Source: Pseudovibrio sp947494035
GTDB lineage: Bacteria > Pseudomonadota > Alphaproteobacteria > Rhizobiales > Stappiaceae
NCBI GenBank assembly: GCA_947494035.1
Contig: CANLTN010000007.1
Span: 62,001 to 126,000, forward strand
Direction: 5' to 3'
Length of the DNA stretch: 64,000 bases
The position numbers were made by a program, and so were the translations under genes. The notes under the pieces are model-generated. The model was not told where the DNA came from and searched no databases. It was given only the letters and a program-made list of their open reading frames with translations. Position 1 is the stretch's first letter. The number at the start of each line of letters is the position of its first letter. Shown here piece after piece: positions 55,346 through 63,542 of this stretch.

Positions 55346-56113
55346 ATGGCTGAGATCTCCCCCCTCCTGTCCCTGAAGGGCGTTTCCAAGACCTTTGAGA
55401 ATGGCACGACTGCTGTTGATGGGTTTGATCTGGATGTGCAGGCGGGGGAGTTTTTGAGCATTCTTGGGCCGTCAGGGTGTGGCAAGTCCACTATTCTGCG
55501 GCTCATTTCTGGTTTGGAGCAGCCAAGCGCTGGCCGGATCATCCGGTCCGGGCAGGATGAGGTTGGCTTTGTGTTTCAAGAGCCTACGCTGCTGCCGTGG
55601 GCCACTGTCTCTGACAATGTCTACTGGCCGCTGAAGGTGAAGGGTGTTTCCAGACGGGATGCGAAGGATCGCGTGGAGGAGGCGCTGGAGATGGTCAGGC
55701 TGTCCGGTTTTGCGGAGCACATGCCATCTGAGCTTTCTGGTGGGATGAAAATGCGGGTTTCCATTGCGCGGGCGTTGGTATCCAGACCTAAACTGCTGCT
55801 GATGGACGAGCCGTTTGCGGCGCTGGACGAGATTACGCGCAACAAGCTGAATGATGATCTGCTTGAGCTGAAGTCCACCCATGACTGGACCATCCTGTTT
55901 GTGACCCACTCTGTTTATGAGAGTGTGTTCTTGTCCTCGCGCATTGTGGTGATGGCGGCTGGGCCGGGGCGGATTACCCATGATATGAGGCTGGATGCTT
56001 CTTATCCGCGGTCTTTGAATTACCGTATGGAAGCGCAGTATGCAGCTTATTGCCGTGAGGCGGTTGAGGCGTTGGAACAGGCGATGGGGCACGGAACAGC
56101 ACTTTCCAGGTAG
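55346..56113 (+). CDS. Orphan ABC transporter ATPase (NitT/TauT type)
   Basis: A 255-residue ABC ATPase of the nitrate/taurine/thiamine-precursor importer class. Walker A is GPSGCGKST near residue 41, signature LSGGMKMRVSIARAL near 131, Walker B LLMDEPFAALDE near 153 and FVTHSVYES with the switch histidine near 189. Such proteins need a permease and binding protein; neither follows. The 100 bases downstream resemble a decayed permease start (see findings). The start has GGAAGAG upstream. Confidence 0.88.
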   Translation: MAEISPLLSLKGVSKTFENGTTAVDGFDLDVQAGEFLSILGPSGCGKSTILRLISGLEQPSAGRIIRSGQDEVGFVFQEPTLLPWATVSDNVYWPLKVKGVSRRDAKDRVEEALEMVRLSGFAEHMPSELSGGMKMRVSIARALVSRPKLLLMDEPFAALDEITRNKLNDDLLELKSTHDWTILFVTHSVYESVFLSSRIVVMAAGPGRITHDMRLDASYPRSLNYRMEAQYAAYCREAVEALEQAMGHGTALSR

Positions 56114-56419
56114 CGCTGTGTCTCGTTCATTATTGCTTTTCCGCTTGCTTAGGTGCTGGCGGGGCTTTCAAAGCTTATGCGTTTTAAAAAATCTGGTTAG
56201 GCCGCTAAATAATCGGCGAACTGTCATCTGACTTTTATATTCGGGGTCTACCACTGCTCTGCATGAGAGTAGGTGGCGTTCATATATACTCACTCAGCAA
56301 GACCTAAGTTCATATTTTCGCTGGTTTTCTTTTGGAAGACCGCGGCCACTTTTTACGAATACGCTTCAGCATTTTGGGGCGTTTATATTGATTGCAATAG
56401 CAGCGAGTTTTGCCAGACT
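56114..56419. other. Intergenic region before marR-type gene
   Basis: About 300 bases holding a possible permease remnant (56118-56231), one copy of the ~100-bp repeat (56266-56366), and the marR promoter. The perfect palindrome ATTGCAAT at 56391-56398, 21 bases before the marR start, is a possible autoregulatory half-element of a MarR operator, on position alone. Confidence 0.4.
56266..56366. repeat. Interspersed ~100-bp repeat, copy 1 (RIME-like)
   Basis: This stretch aligns over its whole length with 63541-63643: both start AGAG, then GCGTTCATAT, TCAC-CAG-AAG, TATTTTC, GAA-ACCG, CCACTTTT and end GAATACGCT. The arrangement and ends recall rhizobial intergenic mosaic elements. This copy is the more diverged one, with a weakened inner hairpin. 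The frame into marR happens to stay open across it. Confidence 0.6.
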
Positions 56420-56947
56420 ATGGGATTTAATTTCAAAAAGAGTACGACTTTTCGTCTTGCACAGGCAGCAAAGGCGCAACGTGCGCGGTCGGGGGTTCAC
56501 CTTTCGCTCATTGGATTGCATCCGGGGCAGGAAGCTGTCTTGAAGGTTTTGTTTGAGGCGGATGGCAAGACTATGAGCCAGCTGGCGCTGGCGCTTGGGG
56601 TGCAGCCGCCGACTGTCACAAAGATGGTGACCCGTTTGACCGCACAGGGGCTTGTGTTCCGCCGAATTTCCGAAAGTGATGGCCGTCTGGCGCGGGTGTT
56701 TTTGACCGAGGAAGGTCGTGAGCGGATATTGCTGGTTGACCGTGCGTGGAAGCGTCTTGAGAAAGAAGCGTTGGCAGGCATGGAGGACAAGGACCGCAAA
56801 AAGCTGCGCCGATTGCTGCGTCAGGTGGAGAAAAACCTATCCGCCAGCTTTGAAGATGATCCGGACCTTGAAGATGAGCTGGAGACTGATGCAGACTCAT
56901 TTGATAAGCAGGCCGGGAAGGTGAGAGAGCTGGAAGCCGCGGATTAA
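56420..56947 (+). CDS. MarR-family transcriptional regulator
   Basis: A 175-residue winged-helix regulator with MSQLALALGVQPPTVTKMVTRLTAQGLVFRR and the wing SESDGRLARVFLTEEGR, both conserved in MarR proteins. The C-terminus is acidic. The open frame extends to 56273 but runs through the repeat; I take ATG 56420 (MGFNFKKSTT), although its ribosome-binding site is weak. The target genes are unknown; the adjacent orphan ABC ATPase is one candidate. Confidence 0.87.
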   Translation: MGFNFKKSTTFRLAQAAKAQRARSGVHLSLIGLHPGQEAVLKVLFEADGKTMSQLALALGVQPPTVTKMVTRLTAQGLVFRRISESDGRLARVFLTEEGRERILLVDRAWKRLEKEALAGMEDKDRKKLRRLLRQVEKNLSASFEDDPDLEDELETDADSFDKQAGKVRELEAAD

Positions 56948-57146
56948 TCTGTGCCTATTGCTTCCTGCGTGCTGTGTGTGACGGCACTGCCAAATCAGAC
57001 CAGCGCCCTTCATGGGGGCAAGTGATTGGCACTTGAGAATCCATGATGATTTCTCTTTGTTGACCGTGTGGTGTATTGCTATTTACTAATGTTGCTGTGC
57101 ATAAGAAGATGAACTGGATCCGGCTGGATATGCGAGGACATCAGCA

Positions 57147-58196
57147 TTGAGCGGCACAGGCAAGCCATTGAGATTAGGCGATCTTGCTGAGAAACTGGGC
57201 GTTTCGACGGCTACGGTTTCTCTGGCCCTGCGGGACTCTCCGTTGATTGCCAAAGACACGAAAGCGCGGGTGAAAGCCTATGCCGAGGAAGTGGGTTATA
57301 TCTATAACCGGTCCGCTGCCTCTTTGCGTACGTCTCAATCCAATATGATCGGTGTGGCAGTTCACGATATTCTCAATCCATACTTCGCCGAAGTGTTTCG
57401 CGGGCTGGAAGAAACGCTGGCGCAGCACAATAAGACGATCCTGATTTGTAATCACCGCGATATTCTTGACCGGCAGAAGCACTTTACCGATACGCTGCTT
57501 CAGCACCGCGTGGATGGGCTCATTCTTTGTGCATCGGTTGGGACTACTGACAAGGACATCAACTCCATCGTGCGTCAGGGGGTGCCGGTGACGCTTGTTT
57601 GCCGGGATGTGGCCGGAGCGGATGCACCGTGTGTGCGCGGAGATGATTTTCTTGGCTCCTACCGCATTACGAAACATCTGATCGAGCAAGGGCATACGCA
57701 GATTGCTATGGTTGGTGGTCGGCGTGAGAGCTCAGCTGGACGTGACCGAAACCGGGGGTGGCGTTCTGCTCTTGAGGATGCCGGGATCAATGCGGATGAG
57801 CAGTTGGATATTCCCGAGTTGATGACGCAGGATGATGGCCGCACTGTTGCCCAGCAGATTGTGGAGGTAGAATCGAGGCCGACAGCCGTGGTGTGTTTCA
57901 ACGACCTTGTGGCGCTGGGCGTGATGAGCGCGGTGCGGAGGCTTGGTGTTGAGCCAGGGCCTGATCTGGCGATCGTGGGCTACGATGATACCGAGGGAAC
58001 GGAAAATCGTACGCCTGCTTTGACCACTGTGGACAATGGTGCCGGAACCATTGGTCTAAAGGCTGCAGAGCTCATGCTTTCGCAGATGAAGGGCGAAAAG
58101 ATCAGTAATGATCTGATGTTAATCGAGCCCAAGCTTCGTATTCGTGAGAGTGCCCCACCACCTGGTGAGCGTTTGGTGTCTGTGGGTGGCCTGTGA
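57147..58196 (+). CDS. LacI-family transcriptional regulator
   Basis: A 349-residue regulator: N-terminal LacI helix-turn-helix (LGDLAEKLGVSTATVSLAL), hinge, and a periplasmic-binding-protein-like sugar domain (IGVAVHDILNPYFAEVFRGLEE, CFNDLVALGVMSA, IVGYDDTE). The effector is unknown and no sugar operon is adjacent, so it may act elsewhere. The start is TTG 57147, eight bases after GAGGA. Confidence 0.9.
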   Translation: MSGTGKPLRLGDLAEKLGVSTATVSLALRDSPLIAKDTKARVKAYAEEVGYIYNRSAASLRTSQSNMIGVAVHDILNPYFAEVFRGLEETLAQHNKTILICNHRDILDRQKHFTDTLLQHRVDGLILCASVGTTDKDINSIVRQGVPVTLVCRDVAGADAPCVRGDDFLGSYRITKHLIEQGHTQIAMVGGRRESSAGRDRNRGWRSALEDAGINADEQLDIPELMTQDDGRTVAQQIVEVESRPTAVVCFNDLVALGVMSAVRRLGVEPGPDLAIVGYDDTEGTENRTPALTTVDNGAGTIGLKAAELMLSQMKGEKISNDLMLIEPKLRIRESAPPPGERLVSVGGL

Positions 58197-58327
58197 GTTA
58201 ACCTTGAGTAAGGTTGTGTCGGTTGCGCAACTGGCTGTTTGCATCATGAAACTGCCTGATTGAAACCCTATGTTTACTATGCCGCGCTTACATAAGCGGT
58301 GTGTTGTAGGGCGTTTGGGAGTTCGTC

Positions 58328-58426
58328 ATGGTCAATAATCGCAATGATGCCGAAGATCGTAAAGAATTGAAGATGTTTGGCTTTTTTACGCTTGCCATGA
58401 CTTGTATGGTGCTTCTCGTCGGTTAA
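58328..58426 (+). CDS. Small single-helix membrane protein (32 residues)
   Basis: A 32-codon frame starts ATG after GGGAG with 8-base spacing, the same quality of site as real genes nearby. The product has a charged N-terminus rich in Asn, Asp and Lys and ends in a hydrophobic helix, MFGFFTLAMTCMVLLVG. Small peptides of this layout can attach to membrane complexes, but no partner is known here. It could also be a fragment of a longer decayed gene. Confidence 0.45.
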   Translation: MVNNRNDAEDRKELKMFGFFTLAMTCMVLLVG

Positions 58427-58570
58427 GCCTCTGAGCGATTCATCTGCTTTGATAGGGTGACATGCTTACAGCGGAGCGCTTCGGGCCCAAAAATCTAAAT
58501 GCATTGTTAGTTGGTCATATTGGAGATGTCTAAGTCTCCGTTTACCAGTCATATGAAGTAAGGTCTGTCA

Positions 58571-58592
58571 CCGTCATCCTGACTTGTCAGGT
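58571..58592. repeat. Degenerate copy of the 2286-2306 palindromic repeat
   Basis: CCGTCATCCTGACTTGTCAGG shares the GTCATCC-TGACTTG core of the repeat at 2282-2306 but has lost bases, giving a shorter 5-bp stem CCTGA/TCAGG. It supports dispersal of this repeat class in intergenic DNA. Confidence 0.4.
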
Positions 58593-58931
58593 TTGAAGGT
58601 ATCGCGACGTCCAGTAAGCTTGCTGTTCTGGTATCTTCCTGCTCTGCCGATGCCTTAGGATTGCAGGCCGGTTTCACAATCTACGCCATTTCCTATTTCA
58701 TTTTTGTGGTTCTTTATTACGGTGAGGGCCGCTGATCTGAGAGAATGAAAAGGCTATTGGTTTGTGAAGCAAATCACTGCTAACGAGGTGCTTCGATGAT
58801 TTCATGTAAATAATAGCCAGTATATAATTTTATTTATCTTAGATTGTATATGTTCTCTACAAGTAAGTGATGTATTTGTTTTTGAGTTAAATGCATGAAT
58901 AAATTGTGTTTTTAGAGGTGTTATCTATTGC

Positions 58932-58957
58932 TTAATTTATTGTTAACCTTAGGTTAA
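58932..58957 (+). promoter_or_regulatory. Tandem candidate CtrA boxes upstream of inh
   Basis: Three TTAA tetramers at 58932, 58943 and 58954, each 11 bases apart, give two overlapping TTAA-N7-TTAA sites. The right-hand one is also a palindrome GTTAACCT-T-AGGTTAAC. This matches the CtrA recognition pattern of alphaproteobacteria and lies 50 bases before the inhibitor start, in promoter position. Confidence 0.55.
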
Positions 58958-59007
58958 CTGGTTCAGCCCAGAATCTGTAGGAAAAACAGGTCCTGGAGGC
59001 AGTTCTC

Positions 59008-59454
59008 ATGTATGGGATTTTGAAAAAAATAGTAGTGGCTGTTGGTGCAGTCTTTGCGCTAGTAAGTCTTGCTGTCCTTTCCGGTCACGCCAGTGTTATC
59101 TCCGGTAATTGGTCCATTTCTGACGTGTTGTCTTCCAAATCCTGCTCGGCTGAGCTGGGTTCTGAACCTGCTCCGAGCGGGTACGGCCACTCGTTTGAGG
59201 CCAAAAACTGTCATGGGCTTTACGCTCCAATTTCTAAAGCAACTGCGTGGCAGTGGAACTTTGACGATGGTTTGTCGCTGCTGGATCCAGAAGGGCAGGT
59301 TGTGCTTCAGTTCGATATTGATGAGCTGGACGGATTGACCTCGTTTGGTCCTTCATCGCTTTTCCTCATTATGCAGCCAGTGCATGAAGATAGTAACGCA
59401 GTAGGTCTTTCCGAGCTGATCGAAAAAGCGATTGTGGTGACGGCGCAGCGTTAA
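59008..59454 (+). CDS. inh: AprI/Inh-family metalloprotease inhibitor
   Basis: A 148-residue secreted or periplasmic protein with a signal peptide (VAVGAVFALVSLAVLSGHAS). The mature part has the family pattern: GNWSISD, a pair of cysteines (SCSAEL and NCHG), WQWNFDDGLSLLDPEGQVVLQFD. Relatives inhibit serralysin-type zinc proteases by placing their N-terminus in the active site, protecting the periplasm during secretion. No serralysin gene is in the window. The CtrA-like boxes suggest cell-cycle or motility-linked control. Confidence 0.75.
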   Translation: MYGILKKIVVAVGAVFALVSLAVLSGHASVISGNWSISDVLSSKSCSAELGSEPAPSGYGHSFEAKNCHGLYAPISKATAWQWNFDDGLSLLDPEGQVVLQFDIDELDGLTSFGPSSLFLIMQPVHEDSNAVGLSELIEKAIVVTAQR

Positions 59455-59851
59455 AAGCGTCTTCAGATATGTCATGTGTCGTGGGTGTCCAGCATGTCAC
59501 CCATGGAAGTCCGATAGAGGGCTGACGGTCGCCTTTGAGTTGGCAGAGCGGTTCGTGGTCTCCTTTCCTTTCTGCAATTTCCTCCGTTTTACTTTAGCAC
59601 TGCGCCAGTTGGTCTCAGCGCTGTGCCCGATTCCGTCTGGCTCGTGCGCTGTGGCGGAAAACTGGCCTGCGATCACTGCTGAGCGGTGTTCTTCAATCCT
59701 TACTGGGTGACTGAATTCGTGGGGGACAGAAGGAAGGATATTCGCTAATAGGTGGGCAGGGTCTTTTGCTGGCAGTGCAACTGTCTATATTGAGGGCACG
59801 AGAATAATGTGCCAGCTGCTTGCAAGGGCACACCCATCCAAGGAGACGTAA
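59455..59851. other. Intergenic region, inh / cobW-type gene
   Basis: About 400 bases with the promoter of the cobW operon. The palindrome GGCAC-N9-GTGCC at 59795-59813, 40 bases before the cobW start, is the only candidate operator. It does not resemble the zinc regulator site I know. No gene is called. Confidence 0.35.
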
Positions 59852-60952
59852 ATGTCCGAGGCTGCTGAGAGCCGTATTCCTGTTACCGTGCTGACCGGAT
59901 ATCTGGGCGCAGGTAAAACCACCTTGCTGAACCGTATTTTGAGCGAAAACCATGGCACCCGCTATGCTGTGATTGTCAATGAATTCGGTGAAATTGGTAT
60001 TGATAACGACCTTCTCGTTGAGTCCGACGAGGAAGTCTATGAAATGAACAACGGCTGCATTTGCTGCACCGTGCGTGGTGATTTGATCCGCACCGTTGAG
60101 AACCTGATGAAGCGCAAAGGTGCGTTTGACGCGATCATCGTGGAAACAACGGGTGTGGCTGATCCAGCTCCTGTGGCGCAGACATTCTTTATGGATGATG
60201 ATGTGCGCAACGCGGCCAAGCTGGATGCGGTTGTTGCGGTTGTTGATGCGCGCCATGTGCAGCAGCGTTTGAAAGACACCAAGGAAGCGGAAGACCAGAT
60301 TGCATTCTCCGATGTGATTTTGCTGAACAAGACCGACCTTGTTTCTGCTGAAGAGCTGACTGGTGTTGAGGCTGCGATCCGCAAGATCAACCCTTATGCA
60401 AAGATCCATCACACCGAGCGTTGTCAGATCGAAATTGCGGATGTTCTGGACCGGGGTGCTTTTGAGCTGGACCGTATTCTTGATCTGGACCCGGAGTTCC
60501 TGAAAAAGGCAGAACACGCCCACGACCATGAGTGTGGGCCTGATTGTGATCACGACCATGATCATCACCACCACCATGGACATGACCATACGCATGATCA
60601 CGGCCATCCTGACCATGAATGTGGACCGGATTGCGATCATGAACATGAGAACCCGCATTCTGTGAAGTCTTATGCCTTCAAAGCTGGTGATCTGGAGGCA
60701 AAGGTGTTCTTTGACTGGATCAATCAGGTGACCCAGATTCAGGGTCCGAACATCTTGCGCATGAAAGGCATTCTGGCGTTTAAGGATGACCCGCAGCGTT
60801 ATGTGGTACAGGGCATTCACATGATTGTGGAAGGCAACCACCAGCGTGACTGGAGAGACGATGAGAAGCGCGAAAGTCGCATTGTCTTCATCGGTCGTGA
60901 GTTGGACGGTGCTGCGCTGAAAACTGCGTTTGAAGCTTGTATTGCGGAGTAA
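59852..60952 (+). CDS. CobW-family GTP-binding metallochaperone
   Basis: A 366-residue G3E GTPase. Walker A GYLGAGKTTLLN is near residue 14, the metal-binding CICCTVRGDL near 70, ETTGVADPAP near 99 and NKTDLV near 153, with the CobW C-terminal domain from about 270. Between them lies a histidine-rich arm (about 222-268) containing two near-identical HECGPDCDH repeats, which should bind zinc, cobalt or nickel. Cobalt insertion for B12 and zinc delivery are both possible; no cob genes are near. It is cotranscribed with the WD40 gene. Confidence 0.92.
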   Translation: MSEAAESRIPVTVLTGYLGAGKTTLLNRILSENHGTRYAVIVNEFGEIGIDNDLLVESDEEVYEMNNGCICCTVRGDLIRTVENLMKRKGAFDAIIVETTGVADPAPVAQTFFMDDDVRNAAKLDAVVAVVDARHVQQRLKDTKEAEDQIAFSDVILLNKTDLVSAEELTGVEAAIRKINPYAKIHHTERCQIEIADVLDRGAFELDRILDLDPEFLKKAEHAHDHECGPDCDHDHDHHHHHGHDHTHDHGHPDHECGPDCDHEHENPHSVKSYAFKAGDLEAKVFFDWINQVTQIQGPNILRMKGILAFKDDPQRYVVQGIHMIVEGNHQRDWRDDEKRESRIVFIGRELDGAALKTAFEACIAE

Positions 60953-60958
60953 GTTCTG

Positions 60959-61936
60959 GTGCCTGTAACTGCTCCTCTTGATATTGATGGCTTTGTCATC
61001 TCCGCACACTTCCTTGGTGATGTTGCGGCCTTTGCCAGTGGTGAAGGGTCTGTGTTTTTTGCCGGTGGGCCGGAAACACAAACGCCGGTTCACAAAAACG
61101 GACTGCTCTGCGCCACGGCCACTCTGGATGGCAAGTCTTTGATCACAGGCGGCGGCGATGGCCGCATCTGCAAGGTCAATGCTGATGGTAGTGTTGAAGA
61201 GCTTGCTGAACAGCCGCGCAAATGGATCGACATTATCGCTGCGGGGCCGCAAGATAGTGTGGCCTATGCCTCTGGCCGTACCGCGTGGGTTCGCCTGAAG
61301 AGCGGCGAGATCAAAGAGTTTCAGCTGCCGCGTGCGTTTTCTGGTTTGGCGTTTGCCCCCAAGGGTATGCGACTGGCGGCGTCCCGATATGATGGGGTGA
61401 CGCTGTTTTGGGTGAATGCGGCGGGTGATCCGCAGGAGCTCAGCTGGAAAGGCGCGCATAGTCTGATCAGCTATTCTCCTGACGGGAAGTACCTTGTGAC
61501 CTCCATGCAGGAGAACGCTCTGCACGGTTGGCGTCTGGCTGATAGTCAGGATATGCGCATGACCGGGTATCCGGGTAAGGTGAAGTCGGTGAGCTGGTCT
61601 GCCAAGGGCAAGTATCTGGCAACGTCGGGTGCTCAGGCTGCAATTCTCTGGCCGTTTATGGGCAAGAGTGGCCCTATGGGGCAGGCGCCTTTGGAACTTG
61701 GTGTGCGTGGTGATAGCATGGTGACCGCTGTTTGCTGCCATCCGCAGGAAGATATGCTGGCGATTGGCTATCAGGACGGCATGGTGATGGCCGTTCGTTT
61801 CCATGACAATGCCGAGGTTCTGCTGCGCCGTCCGGGGGCTGGTCCTGTTTCTGCCCTTGCCTGGGACAAGAAGGGGAGCCGCCTTGCATTTGGTACGGAA
61901 GAAGGCGCTGCCGGAGTGATTACTCTGGTGGATTAA
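60959..61936 (+). CDS. WD40-repeat protein
   Basis: A 325-residue beta-propeller protein with six or seven WD40-like blades, for example CATATLDGKSLITGGGDG, SGLAFAPKGMRLAASRYDG, SYSPDGKYLVTSMQENALHGW and SVSWSAKGKYLATSG. No signal peptide is seen, so it is probably cytosolic and a protein-binding platform. The start is GTG 60959, eight bases after GGAG and only 6 bases past the cobW stop; coupling to CobW suggests a shared role in metal homeostasis, an inference from context. Confidence 0.88.
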   Translation: MPVTAPLDIDGFVISAHFLGDVAAFASGEGSVFFAGGPETQTPVHKNGLLCATATLDGKSLITGGGDGRICKVNADGSVEELAEQPRKWIDIIAAGPQDSVAYASGRTAWVRLKSGEIKEFQLPRAFSGLAFAPKGMRLAASRYDGVTLFWVNAAGDPQELSWKGAHSLISYSPDGKYLVTSMQENALHGWRLADSQDMRMTGYPGKVKSVSWSAKGKYLATSGAQAAILWPFMGKSGPMGQAPLELGVRGDSMVTAVCCHPQEDMLAIGYQDGMVMAVRFHDNAEVLLRRPGAGPVSALAWDKKGSRLAFGTEEGAAGVITLVD

Positions 61937-61954
61937 TTTAAGGGGGAGGTTGCG

Positions 61955-62479
61955 ATGAATTTTGCAAGGGTTCTGACGCTGGGCGTTGCACTTGTGAGTG
62001 GAACTGCGACCTCTCAGCTTCCGGAGTTTGCCCAGCAGTATCGACAGCGCATGGGCGGTGCCATTGATGCACTTGAGGCGGTGAAAGCTGACTTCGTGGC
62101 GGATGCAGCTGCGACCAACAGGAGCGCTTCCGCCGCATTGGAGCATATGGGGCAGAATGCTGATGAATTCGTGCAGCTGCGCGGGGAAAGCATTGAACGG
62201 TCGCTGGCGCGTCTTAAGGCGTTGCGAGCGCAGCAAGTGGCGATGGCGAGCGCTGCTGCGTTTGAACGGGTTTGGATCTTTGTAAAAGAGCCGGATGTCC
62301 AGCTTTCCAAGGCGACCTGGGATGATTTTGAGCCAGCTGTGCCTGTGACTGCTGAAGGTGGTGTGCTGGCTGGGCTTGGTTTTGCCGCAGGGCTTTTTGC
62401 TTTGCGGATGATCGGCCTTGCGGCACCTGTGAGGCGGCGGCGGAAGCGCCCGTCCAAGGCTATACCTGATGCACGTTGA
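61955..62479 (+). CDS. DUF2937-family membrane protein
   Basis: A 174-residue protein with the DUF2937 signature near the N-terminus (SQLPEFAQQYRQRMGGAIDAL), a central coiled-coil-like helix and one C-terminal transmembrane segment (GGVLAGLGFAAGLFALRMIG), followed by a basic tail. The function of the family is unknown. It begins 18 bases after the WD40 gene with GGGGAGG upstream, so it is the third gene of the cobW operon. Confidence 0.78.
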   Translation: MNFARVLTLGVALVSGTATSQLPEFAQQYRQRMGGAIDALEAVKADFVADAAATNRSASAALEHMGQNADEFVQLRGESIERSLARLKALRAQQVAMASAAAFERVWIFVKEPDVQLSKATWDDFEPAVPVTAEGGVLAGLGFAAGLFALRMIGLAAPVRRRRKRPSKAIPDAR

Positions 62480-62600
62480 TGGCGACCATACAAAGCAGGT
62501 TGCTGTTTAGTCAGGTTTGCTGCGCTACTTTCGTCTTTGTTTTTGCGTATCTCCGGAGCTCGTAGGCACTTTTCGATATCCGCTGTTAGAGGTTTGACCG

Positions 62601-63542
62601 ATGGATTCCATCACACGAATTAGATGTTTTTTGCAGGTGGTAGAAAGCGGTGGCTTTTCGGCAGCGGCGCGGGATATGGGACGCTCCAAAGCGCTGATTT
62701 CCAAGTATGTGAGCGAACTGGAAGATGAGCTGGGCGTGCGGTTGCTGAACCGGACTACCCGGCAGATTTCGCTGACGCAGGTTGGGGAAGCTTATTTCCG
62801 TGAAGCGGGTGAGCTGTTGCAGCGGTTCGACGACCTGAAGGATGCCGTGCAGCAGGATCATCGGGAAGTGCGTGGCCGGTTGCGGCTCAGTGCACCGCGC
62901 TCGTTCTCAGAAGCGACGCTCAGCAAGGTGCTTGCTTCGTTCCTGCAAAACCATCCACGGGTTGAGCTGGATATCGAGATGGAAGACCGCTTCGTCGATA
63001 TTGTCGAGGAGGGGTATGATGTTGCCATTCGTGTGGCCGAGCTTGAAGATTCCAGCCTGATTGCGCGGAAAATCCGTGATGTGCGGGTGATTATTTGTGC
63101 GTCCCCTGCGTACTGGGAAACGCATGGCATGCCTGAAAGGCCTAGTGAACTGGCCCATATGCCCTGCATCGTTGACACCAACTACAAGCACAAAACCAAC
63201 TGGATGTTTCTGGAAAACGGTGAGCGGTCTTCTGTATCCGTTAAAGGTCCCATGCAGGTGAACAGCGCCAAGACGGCGGTGGCTGCTGCGTCGGCTGGGC
63301 TTGGCGTGGTGCGGCTGCCGATCTTTTATGTGCTGGATGAGTTGATGGACGGGACGCTGGTTCCGGCACTGGAAGAGTTTGAAGTGCCGGGGCCTGCGAT
63401 GTATGCGGTCTACCCGCATCGCAGGCACCTTTCGGCGAAGGTTAGGGCTTTTGTAGACTACATGGTCGACTGGCATAAGAAACTGGAGCAGCAGGGTGAC
63501 TGCCCCAATATGCTTAAAGGGCCGGAGCCGAAGACCACTTAG
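62601..63542 (+). CDS. LysR-family transcriptional regulator
   Basis: A 313-residue LysR protein of the CrgA-like group: N-terminal winged helix (FLQVVESGGFSAAARDMGRSKALISKYVSELE, best seen as SAAARDMGRSKALIS) and LLNRTTRQISLT, followed by an effector-binding domain with GRLRLSAPRSF and VDIVEEGYDVAIRV. The target is unknown. Its stop codon TAG is formed with the left end of the repeat at 63540. Confidence 0.9.
   Translation: MDSITRIRCFLQVVESGGFSAAARDMGRSKALISKYVSELEDELGVRLLNRTTRQISLTQVGEAYFREAGELLQRFDDLKDAVQQDHREVRGRLRLSAPRSFSEATLSKVLASFLQNHPRVELDIEMEDRFVDIVEEGYDVAIRVAELEDSSLIARKIRDVRVIICASPAYWETHGMPERPSELAHMPCIVDTNYKHKTNWMFLENGERSSVSVKGPMQVNSAKTAVAAASAGLGVVRLPIFYVLDELMDGTLVPALEEFEVPGPAMYAVYPHRRHLSAKVRAFVDYMVDWHKKLEQQGDCPNMLKGPEPKTT

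Larger units (their letters stand above)
58197..59007. other. Intergenic region between lacI-type gene and inh
   Basis: About 810 bases that hold one small open frame (58328-58426), a degenerate palindromic repeat (58571-58592), a possible fragment of a membrane protein (to 58734), an AT-rich stretch, and the candidate CtrA boxes before the inhibitor gene. No further gene is supported. Confidence 0.5.

Noticed and set aside
56273..56419. 49-codon N-terminal extension of the MarR regulator
   Set aside because: It is translation through the interspersed repeat copy 1.
60514..60655. CRISPR- or VNTR-like repeat in DNA
   Set aside because: The repetition is the coding sequence of the His-rich arm of the CobW protein, with only two diverged units.
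59693..62236. Very long minus-strand open frame (847 codons)
   Set aside because: It lies antisense to the cobW-WD40-DUF2937 operon, whose three products have clear motifs. Its translation is Arg/His/Gln-rich with no domain, as expected for the complement of GC-biased codons.
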